64,000 nt of DNA, taken from the NCBI RefSeq assembly GCF_000687475.1, contig NC_057320.1, forward strand, positions 2,542,001-2,606,000, given 5' to 3'. A model generated the notes under the pieces. That model was not told where the DNA came from, searched no databases, and saw nothing but the letters and a program-made list of their open reading frames with translations. This stretch comes from Ustilaginoidea virens. Taxonomy: Eukaryota; Ascomycota; Sordariomycetes; Hypocreales; Clavicipitaceae. Of this stretch, positions 56,116-64,000 are shown in pieces. A program made the translations under genes and the position numbers. How positions within the stretch are numbered: position 1 is the stretch's first letter; the number at the start of each line of letters is the position of its first letter.

Positions 56116-58503
56116 CTAAACCGGGCACTTGTCAACGTTCTTCTGCCAAGCCATCTTGGCGTACGGCAGCATAAAGTCCTGGGACGTAAAGGTGCTGTTG
56201 ATGTACGGGTGCACCATGTCAGCCGTGTACCCGGACCCCAAGTTTTGCAGAATGTATTTTTGGATGCTACAAGGCAGGCAGGCGGTTAGTGAGTCCCCGG
56301 CCACGCGTTCCAAAAATTCATCTGGCCTTGGGAAAAATCAGACACGTACAAGTCGAAAAAGATGAGGTCGACTTTGTCGGGATTGCCGCCATCCTGGGGA
56401 AACGAAGCCCTGGCTTCCCAGTAGCCTGGGATGGCGTAATCGGGGATTTTGGAGTGCTCGGTGTCGTCGCCTAGAAAGAAGCAACGAGAGAGTGTGAGGG
56501 AGCTCATTCATGTCTTTCATTCCTTGTAAGCAAAAGGACGGGCGGGATACGCACCATCAGTTCCCCAATCGTCCTTGGTTGTATAACCGGGAGTAACCAC
56601 TTGCTGGCGGCGCACGACTCCACGAGACTCGTGCATGTCACGCGACTCCCGCGCGTCACCAGAGTTCATGTATCCCAGGGTTGGATTCGTGCACTCGTCA
56701 TCCGGGGTGCTCATGGAGACGTAGCGTTTTGCTACGGCGCCCTGGTTGAGTCTAAGCAGTGAAAGCACAACGTCAACGCACCGTGGCTTTTTCTCTCTGT
56801 TTTTTTTTTTTTTTTTTCTTTCATTTTTGGGAAACACGACGCAGAGACACCTACTGATTGATGAGCTGTGAAGCCTTGTCAAAGGGGACGTCGGCAACGT
56901 AGAGAAACACATCCCTGAACGGAGCCACGATAAAGTTGTCGTCAAAGGTGAAGGGGCCCTTCTGCACGTCGAATCGAATGGCGCCCGTGTTACCGAGGAT
57001 GATGCGCGACTTGTCCTTGCGGGTCTCGTTGACAACCACGGCCGACACGGCAGGGTAAATGACGCCGGGGAAAATGTTGCTCTTGTCCGTAAAAGGTGCG
57101 CAGGCTATGCAGTAGTGCTGAGGGGCGCAGCCGTACACTCGCCCCAGTTTCAGCTGCTCGCGAACCTTGGTAATCTTGCCCGTTACTCGCAGTCCGGAGT
57201 GGTAGTCGTACGTAGATTCCGTCTTCTTGGTGTGGTAGATGAAGGTCTTGCGGTTCCAGTCCATGTAGCGTCGGGAATAGACAAAGGGAGACAGGGCGCC
57301 TGGCTTGGCAGGTCTGGTTGGGTTCGGAACCCCATGCGGTTTCCTGACGCCCTTGTATCTGCTGTTGGTGGAATCAAATCCCGACATGGACATCCATCCA
57401 AGAGTCTCGCAGTAGCGACCAGACTCGATGCCCACGGCGTTGTCGTCGTAGACGGCAAAGTCGCGAATGTGCGTGTGCCCGCCAAGTAGCTGAATGGGCG
57501 TCTTGGGATGAGCGGCACGGATGGCGTCAAAGACAGTCTTGAACGTGCTGTACTTGTCGGTAGGGCGGACGGGGTTGTGCCCAAAGAGAATGAACAAGTC
57601 GACTGGCTTTTTGGAGGCGAGAGCGTCGGTGAACCACTGTTCCTGGATCATGTCCTTGGCTTGGATGATGCGCGAGGCATTGGAGTTGCCTAGAGAAGAA
57701 GAATAAGAAGAAGCAAAGCAAAGCAAAGCAAAGCAAAGCAAAACAAAGCAAAGCAAAGTAAAGCAAAGCAGAGTGAGGCTCATGGTTAGTTTTTATCCTC
57801 ATTTGACTCGCTCCCCCCTTCTTCTCCCCGTGTCGAGTCTCCCACCCCCTTATCCTCTTTCTCCTCCCACCGCCGGGGGGAATTCATGGGGGCTGACCTT
57901 TAAAGTCAAAGAGCACACCGAATGCCATGATACGCAATCCCTTGTGCGTCTTAAAGTATCGGTGCGTGGCGCCGACATACTCATATTGGCCAGTCTTTTG
58001 ATTCAGGACCTTGACATTGGAGGTGACGTATCGGTCTCCCCACTTCTTGGCGTATTCGTTGAACATTTGATATGCGACCTCCGTGACGTACAACTCGTGA
58101 TTGCCTGTTCAACTTGCACCAAGTCGAAAGGAACGAAATTGGTCATGAGTCTGAAATCCTTTGAGCGTCTTGCGTCGTTGACCAAGGAGAACATACCGAT
58201 AGTAAGCAGGTCATAGTCAATCTCGTTAAAGATGGGCATGGATTTGGTCCCATCCGGCGTAATGGCGTCCGACAGGCCGGTGCCATCGTGAAGATCGCCC
58301 GTGTCGATGAGAAGCAGGTCGACGCCCAGGTTTCCGGCAGTTTGCTTCATGCGACGGCTGAAGGTGACGAAATCGCCCCAGTCAGCGCCATAGTTTTGCT
58401 CCTTCAAATGACCTTCCAGCCAGCCGTGGGTATCGGTCTATACGTTTTGAACTCGGTACTGTTTAGTGAATGTTCCAATCCAACCAGCTCTTTTTCTTTT
58501 CTC

Positions 58504-58536
<33 letters not shown>

Positions 58537-58896
58537 TTCTCTTTTTCTCTTGCTCGCCTTCTTTCCTTTTTTTTTCTTTTTGTTTCAAGGCTTTTTACTG
58601 TTCCTTTAGGCCTTTTCTTTTTTTTTTTTAGGAAAAAAAAGGTCGAGACCTTGAAAAAAATTGGAATAAAAAGGCTAGGAATGTCATCTTACAGTGTGCA
58701 GAAAGTTGAGCTGACCCCATTCAAGAGGCTTTTTAGGCCCGTAAAGGGCATTTGGCGCGCCGGGCTGCATCCGCTTCACTTGGCGAACATATTCCACATT
58801 GTTGAGGGGTCCGTAGCAACCATCGCCGCAGGCCAAAGCAGCTGGGAGGGAGGCCGCGATCAGTCCGCTCCCAAGAGCCAACGTCTTGACCAACAT
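56116..58896 (-). CDS. secreted 5'-nucleotidase-type metallophosphoesterase
   Basis: Calcineurin-like phosphoesterase related to 5'-nucleotidases and to yeast YHR202W, predicted to be secreted or vacuolar. Exons in coding order are 58896-58693, 58437-58197, 58104-57898, 57689-56855, 56751-56555, 56470-56350 and 56266-56116, giving 583 residues with all seven exons in phase. A signal peptide spans about 1-22 (ending SLPAALA). Metal-binding motifs are all present: DTHGW (Asp70, His72), DTGDLHDG (Asp113), GNHE (Asn150, His151), FGHNP and GGHTHIRD (about 289-292). The nucleotidase-type C-terminal domain follows. The natural substrate is unknown; a nucleotide or phosphate-scavenging role is inferred from the family. 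Intron 1 holds a C32 run and intron 3 an AAAGC array. The short last exons rest on splice signals and on readable protein across the joins. Confidence 0.9.
57712..57771 (-). repeat. AAAGC pentanucleotide array inside an intron
   Basis: About eleven AAAGC units on the plus strand (GCTTT on the coding strand) occupy a quarter of intron 3 (57897-57690) of the phosphoesterase gene, just before the acceptor. Confidence 0.92.
58505..58536 (-). repeat. C32 homopolymer inside an intron
   Basis: 32 consecutive C on the plus strand, G on the coding strand, within intron 1 of the phosphoesterase gene (58692-58438). Confidence 0.9.
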
Positions 58897-60139
58897 GCTG
58901 CTTACTCTTGAGTGATGACGATGGCTTGCAGTCGGCGAGATGAAACGACGCGCAGGTTTGCCACGAAGCCAGGGTTCGGAGCCCCAGTGGCTAGAAGGAC
59001 AGATTTAGAGTTAAGAGTCGGAAGTAGGAGAATAAGGAAAAGGCATCATTGGATCTTGAGAGAGTCAGATCTAGGACCCAGGACCATGGCTTTCATATTT
59101 GCCTCGGCAGATCAATCGGACAGCCACCGTGAACCCAGGCCGATGTATATGTCGGGGACGCTAGACACGGTATCAACTCTTTGCACCCATTTTAGCCCCC
59201 TTCAGCTTCGGGTTCCATCAGGAGACCTGAAAATCTTCAGGTGGAGTCGGTCTGACAATGAGCACAGCACCCTTTTTGCCCTTTTTTTTCTTGGCTTCGG
59301 GGCCAAAAGGGCGCATGCCATCCATCAATCAAGCGCGGCCGCGACCGCCTGACCATGTCCGGAGCAGAAGAGTATTCGATAAGACAGGCCCAGGCCGCCG
59401 GGGGCCGCCAGCCTGGTTAGTTGCAGATATTAGGCTCGTTAATCTCTGCAGTCAAACCAAAGTTCCTGCGGAGCAGGGCAGCAGAGTATCAGGACATCGG
59501 ACAACGGCGGGAGTCGGGGAATCAGCATTGGCCGCGGCCGTCGCTACCTGCCAAACTTGGGTGAATACATGATGCTTTTCCCCTTTCCCGGCCAACTTAC
59601 AATGCTCAACTGACTCGGCTATGAATGCCACGAGCGCCGTCAGCCATCCGTGCTATCCGGACAATTGGCTGGGTTGGTATACGGCTTTTTGCTGGAATGG
59701 AGACGGATTGTCCAATGGTTAGGTCAATCTGGTTCAGGTTGGCCGAATGGGCTAAAGCATGGCGCTCATAGGTGCCTGCCGGCGTACCGTTTATGGAGTA
59801 CTCCGTAGATTAGGTTAGGTTAGGTCAGGTTTGGTAGAAGGCAGGTACCTAAGGCTAGGTACCTGAGCCACTCAATACATTGGGCACCTTCCTTTGCCTG
59901 CGCACCTACTCCGTACCGAGCGCTAGCCTACCTGGTAGCTTTAGCGTCACCGCGGTCCCAGAGGGCATTTTGCACACTGTGCACTGCCCAACAATAACGG
60001 CAGGAGCGACGGCATCGCGCCTTCTCGTCGTGCCGTCGTCTCCCGTCGTCTGCTCGAGTTGATCCCGCCGCCGATTCCCATTTCCCATTTCCCATTTCCC
60101 ATTTCCCATTTCCCATTCCCCATTCCATTCCCTACTCCC
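58897..60139. other. intergenic region phosphoesterase / sdh3
   Basis: Promoter side of the phosphoesterase gene and 3' side of sdh3. A palindrome-rich stretch (GGAGTACTCCGT at about 59795-59806, then GGTTAGGT and GGTACCTAAGG to 59870) and a CCCATTT array lie here. No gene is seen. Confidence 0.5.
60075..60129. repeat. 7-base tandem repeat (CCCATTT)
   Basis: About seven copies that end ten bases past the sdh3 stop codon, so the array is likely part of the sdh3 3' untranslated region. Confidence 0.92.
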
Positions 60140-60952
60140 TCATAGCCCGAATGTAACCAGCAGTCCTCCCACCGCGGCAGCCAGCCATACATAGTAATCT
60201 GCCTTGACAATGGTCGTCTTCTTGTACCCTATCCCCATGTCATACACCAACTGCTTGACACCGTTCAGCAGGTGAAACGAAAAGGGAAATGCCAGCGCAA
60301 ACTTGACCAGACTCTTGGCGGCAAACGGCAAGCCGGCAAACGCGTCGGCCACGGCGGCGCTGTCCAAGTTCCAGCCAAACGCTGGTGCCACGAGGTAGCA
60401 AGCAAAGTAGGCGTATGCCGCCCCGGTCAAGGTGCAGCCGGTGATGCGCATCCAGGCCGAGGACCCGAGATACGTCTGTTCGATCTTGTATATCTCCAGG
60501 TGCGGCGAAACCGGTCGATTGAGCCGCTGCTTGCTGAGCATCTCGTGCTCTTGGTCCTCGGTTATCCTGGCGATTCGGGCCGGGTGCCTGCACCCCCCCC
60601 CCAAAAAAAAAAAAAAAAAAAAAAAAAGACAAACGCGTAAGTAAGTGACTGACTTCCGTCTCTCCAAGTCCCAGGGGAGGCGGCGAGTTGGGGGGGGTGG
60701 GGGGGGGGGGGGGGAGTTCCGAGCTCTGCACCTACGATTGAGGCCCTGACGTCTTCGGCACCCTCGATGTCCCCGAGGCGCAGCGACTGGCGCTGGCAAT
60801 GGCAATGGCGGCAGCCGCTGGTATAGCCCTCGTGGATTTCGGAAGACTCACGGAGCCTACTATTGCATGTAGTCAGTATGGTTGCCACCCCGACCTGGTG
60901 GGAAGTTTTATCTACCTCTTCTGGAGGCAAACAAGCCTAGTCTCTGCAACAT
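60140..60952 (-). CDS. sdh3: succinate dehydrogenase cytochrome b subunit (SdhC)
   Basis: Membrane anchor subunit of respiratory complex II in the inner mitochondrial membrane; it binds heme b and forms part of the ubiquinone site. Exons in coding order are 60952-60916, 60859-60736 and 60587-60140, giving 202 residues. The first 50 residues are Arg/Ser/Ala-rich without acidic residues, a good mitochondrial presequence. The mature part has RPVSPHLEIYKI, then SSAWMRITG, where Ser97 and Arg101 correspond by alignment to the quinone-site Ser and Arg of bacterial SdhC. FSFHLLNGVKQLVYDMG carries the heme-ligand His159. Three hydrophobic helices are visible. The first exon encodes only 12 residues and was chosen because it alone gives an ATG and correct phase. 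The last intron ends with a T run, then a G run, before GTGCAG. Confidence 0.9.
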
Positions 60953-61342
60953 GCTGCTCACAAGGTCCCGCGAGATGGTGATGCTTGTACACACCCTTGC
61001 CTGCCAATCCTTGGGTTGCTTATTGTTGGCAGGGGATGTTTTTTCACCACTATATGGGAGATCAAGATATTGACGAAAACAACAATGGAAAAGGAGACCC
61101 AGACGGGGAATAGGAAACGTGGGGGATCCAACGGTCTTCCAAGTACATGCAATGACAGTCACCTTACGTCACCAACTATGCTTTATGATGGCCGTCGCAT
61201 TCCGCAACCGAACCACGAAAACCAAAAGCATGTGTCAAATTTGGCAAAAGCTGCGGGACGCGACTGTTTAAATACAGTCTTGTGTGCTACGTAAGCCCCG
61301 TTCAAGCCTTGCTTAAAGCGCTTTGAACAATCTGTACATGTC
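60953..61342. other. intergenic region sdh3 / phosphatidylserine decarboxylase
   Basis: 390 bases between two same-strand genes: the promoter and leader of sdh3 and the 3' end of the decarboxylase. Nothing specific is recognised. Confidence 0.5.
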
Positions 61343-62658
61343 CTACAAGGCAACTCCCAGGCTCATACCCATCTCGACCGACGTTTGAATCTTTGCTTGA
61401 CTCAGTGAGAGCAAATCTTGGTCAAACCGTATACGCCCCTTCTCGAACGCGACAATGATGGACGATGCACCGAATTCAAAGACGCCCAGCTCGTCTCCTT
61501 TTTCGATCGGGGCTCCTGCTTGCTGGAACTGGTGGTGAATGCTGCACGACAAAGTCAGCTTTGTTGCCAGGGCGAGTGGTTCGGTTTCATCCAAGGCCTA
61601 CTGCACGCTTCCAACATTGGTAGCCCCTATCGCTACAAATAAGACGTCTCCAAACTCCTTGGTCTTGATGACGACGCATTGTCTTCGATTGCGAGTCAAG
61701 ATGTCCACATCGGACTGCAATGCAACCGGGTCTACCTGGTAGTAATCCCCCGGCAGGCTCTGAAAGCTCGCCACCTCACCCCGTACGGGCGAATGGAAAC
61801 GATGGTAGTGCTGAACGGATAATCGGAAGCTTGCGACGGAGCCGTCCTCGAATTTCTCGCCTAATTCAGCATCCATGACGAGATTGGTCACGGTGAAATT
61901 CTTGCCCTTGATCCAAAGGGTTTTGGCAGCCTCGACGGATTCGTACACGACTACTCTCGAATCCGCCACGACAACGGCTCGGTTCGGATTGTCTTTGTCG
62001 AGAATTGGCCGCGATCCGGGCTTGTGAGCGCGGGTGAAGAACTCCTCAAACGTGCTGTACTTGTCGAGCTCGGAGGGCTCAAAGTCTTGCATGTCGATTC
62101 CGTAACCATGCACGAAGCCTTTGATACGTTTCCGTGACCCTGGGGCCCTTTCCTTGGCCCCTGTTTTTACCACGTCTCAGCCTTATTCTCCTCGGGGGGA
62201 TTGATTATTCTGCTCGTGGATGGAATGTGCGCCAAACCTTGTACTGTTGACTCTTCGTGCATGTACAGCCGCATCAGGCGTGTTTGATCGATCCATTCCA
62301 TGATGGGATTGAACAAGACGAGTAACTTGAGCTTTTTCCAGAGAGACTGCCTCTCCCTTTCCAATTTTTCCTTCCTACAGTGAGAGGAATAGCTGGTTAA
62401 CTCTGGCATATGGGATGCCACTTTATAGGCGCGGCTTTTTGTTTTCTTTTGTTCTTGACGGGGGTTGGGGATTGACATGCCTTGCGATTAAACGATGGCC
62501 ATCCGACCTCGTAGTTTCGACCCTGACGTTTCTATGAGCGTTTATTTTTCTTCCATCTTGTGCTTGGCTTTCCCCGGGTTCAACTGTTGCTTTCATACCA
62601 GCTTGATCCAGGACAGTAAATAGTCCAGCACGGCGTGAAATGCCTGAGAAAAGCCCAT
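61343..62658 (-). CDS. phosphatidylserine decarboxylase family protein
   Basis: Pyruvoyl-dependent decarboxylase of the type that turns phosphatidylserine into phosphatidylethanolamine. Exons in coding order are 62658-62599, 62370-62238, 62160-61602 and 61541-61343, giving 316 residues. Family features include WIDQTRLMRLYM, FEEFFTRAHKPGSRP, VVADSRVV (Asp131), SVQHYHRFHSPV (His184, His187) and PGDYYQVDPVA. The self-cleavage site reads FGASS (Ser277) where relatives have Gly-Ser. The last intron is 60 bases; without it, a stop is met at 61598-61600. No C2 domain or mitochondrial presequence is evident, so this is a short form rather than a standard Psd1 or Psd2. The N-terminal exon is uncertain: an unspliced start at 62478 is also in frame. 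Confidence 0.82.
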
Positions 62659-63353
62659 GGTATCCTACAGTTTTCCCAAATATCACTAGCAACCAGCAGC
62701 AGGCGATAGCAATTCTACACCGATACAATATATCACACCGAAACCTCGTGCTGCACACTCTGCACCTTGATCACCAGTCAAATACCAAATGAGCATGCAC
62801 CGGGGGGGGTTTGTAGATGACGGTGGGCTCTCGCTGACGTCACGACGTCTTCTTGCTACATTAGGTACGTCAGGTACCTACTTTGCCTCGCTTTTTGAGG
62901 GAAGGAGCTGGGGAAAACATCCGATTGAGACAACGGCACAACGACACGCTGTTTCAGATGGCGGACGAAACCACTTTCAACCCTGCAGACCTATCATCGG
63001 TTCTTGATTGCAAAGAAAGGGGGGAAAAAAAAGAGGGAAAAAAAAAAGAAGAGAAAGAAAGAGAGCCACTTCAAGACTATCAAGCCTCACGTCATGGTTA
63101 CCGTCATGGTTACGGCGGTGCCAGCAAGTGTCAGCGCAGCATATTGCTTCTTGCTTGGGATCCGTTGCCGGGCGTCACCGTGACTGACGACAAACGTCAC
63201 CATTCCAGCAGCCGTTGCTAATCAGGCAAGGACCATTGGACAAGTCGATCGACGACAAGCATGGCCACAGTTGAGAGCCCTCGGCTTCGAACGCCGTCAT
63301 CGGTGTATATCAAGTCGTCTTTGTCCCTGAAAGGATCAGCCCTTCCTTGTTCT

Positions 63354-63384
<31 letters not shown>

Positions 63385-63412
63385 CTTCCCGCGTGCAACT
63401 TCTGCAAGAATT
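62659..63412. promoter_or_regulatory. divergent intergenic region decarboxylase / hemerythrin gene
   Basis: About 750 bases between divergent starts, containing a GTCAGGTACCTA word (62869-62880), an A/G-rich tract (63020-63062) and a C30 run (63356-63385) that ends 27 bases before the hemerythrin-gene start codon. Confidence 0.45.
63356..63385 (+). repeat. C30 homopolymer upstream of the hemerythrin gene
   Basis: 30 consecutive C directly upstream of the start codon at 63413, likely in the leader or core promoter. Confidence 0.9.
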
Positions 63413-64000
63413 ATGTTGGTTGCGCGACCATTAGTCCCCCGAATCTTGAAGCCCCAGACGATTTATTCATCTTGCGTACCTGTCAGACGCGCGATTCTTC
63501 AGGCAGCAGCCATGTCCACCATTTCTGAAGCCATCACCAAGGACCACCGGGAGCTGGAGGTGTACTACAATGAGGTAATCAATAATGCGAGCAACCACGA
63601 TCACCAGCAGCGCTACGGCAACCAGTTCGTCTGGGAACTCGCTCGACACTCTGTTGCCGAGGAACTGGTTGTGTACCCTGCCTTTGAAAAGTACCTCGGC
63701 GTCAAAGGAAAGGAGATGGCCGAGTCTGATCGTAAGGAGCATCACGCGGTACGTGGCTTTCTCCCCTTCTTCTGCCTGACGGGGAAGCCCGGTTGTGCTG
63801 ACATGGAACGAAACCTCCCCAGGTGAAGGAATTGCTGAAGCAGTTTCAGCAGATGAGCGCGTCGGATCCAAACTATGTTCCGCAGCTCAAGAAGCTGTGG
63901 GGTCCCCTGTCTCAGCACATGAAGGAGGAAGAGGAGCGTGATCTGCCTGCTCTTGAACAGAGGCTTCAAGCCGAGCATGGCGAATCCGAGAGCATGGCCA
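63413..64000 (+). CDS. hemerythrin HHE-domain protein, 3' end beyond window
   Basis: HHE cation-binding domain protein expected to hold a di-iron centre and bind oxygen or iron; cellular role unknown. Exons are 63413-63748 and 63823 to past 64000, and the frame is still open at the window edge after 171 residues. The first 33 residues (Arg, Ser, Ala, no acidic residue) look like a mitochondrial presequence, while a second ATG at 63512 would give a cytosolic form starting STISEAITKDH. Ligand-type residues are visible: His45 (TKDHREL), His79 with Glu83 (ARHSVAEEL), His110/111 (KEHHAV) and His144 with Glu148 (QHMKEEEERD). The intron (63749-63822) has a GTACGT donor and splits the domain. Which start is used cannot be decided from the sequence. 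Confidence 0.85.

Noticed and set aside
61343..62173. Broken phosphatidylserine decarboxylase split by a stop
   Set aside because: A 60-base intron with good signals removes the stop and restores a family-like sequence.

Overview
This window looks like nuclear DNA of a filamentous ascomycete, most likely a sordariomycete and possibly Hypocreales. The evidence is genes with short introns (GTRNGT donors, CTRAY branch sites, YAG acceptors), fungus-restricted families (Zn2Cys6 regulator, LaeA-type methyltransferase, Pbn1, Mhr1/mL67, Hsp104/Hsp98 and a Ste11-type MAPKKK), and intergenic DNA rich in pyrimidine tracts, homopolymers and micro/minisatellites. The lineage is inferred from general similarity; no database search was possible. 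I modelled 17 protein genes by joining exons so that phase and family motifs both hold. I found no tRNA, rRNA, transposon, CRISPR array or convincing biosynthetic cluster.

Layout. 0.6-11 kb (+): prephenate dehydratase (pha2), LaeA-type methyltransferase, Vps18 and a GPI-type aspartic protease. 11.5-14.9 kb (-): a six-exon Zn2Cys6 regulator. 14.9-30.5 kb: a gene desert with a single gene, a TALE/KN homeodomain regulator at 20.1-21.5 kb (-), and most of the window's tandem repeats. 30.5-43.1 kb: a compact block with a caspase-like/homeodomain-like/rhodanese-like protein (-), pbn1 (+), hsp104 (-), mhr1 (+) and a sulfotransferase-like P-loop protein (-). 43.1-50.4 kb: gene-poor and AT-richer, with uncertain gene remnants. 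50.4-64 kb: ste11 (+), a small GC-rich secreted protein (-), a secreted 5'-nucleotidase-type phosphoesterase (-), sdh3 (-), a phosphatidylserine decarboxylase (-) and a hemerythrin-domain protein (+) that runs off the end.

The genes do not form a single pathway. Most are housekeeping (phenylalanine synthesis, vacuolar tethering, GPI anchoring, protein disaggregation, mitochondrial translation, respiration, phospholipid synthesis) and the rest are regulatory (two transcription factors, a MAPKKK, a LaeA-type enzyme).

The most interesting item is the predicted 979-residue protein at 30463-33794. It combines a C14 caspase-like domain whose His and Cys are kept, a homeodomain-like segment and a rhodanese-like domain that seems to lack its Cys. 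The Cys half, the homeodomain and the rhodanese domain lie in one uninterrupted exon, so that fusion does not depend on gene modelling. Other points: a phosphatidylserine decarboxylase with Ala in place of Gly before the pyruvoyl serine, pentanucleotide arrays inside introns, and two recurring palindromes (TAGGTACCTA and ACGGAGTACTCCGT) seen only outside exons.
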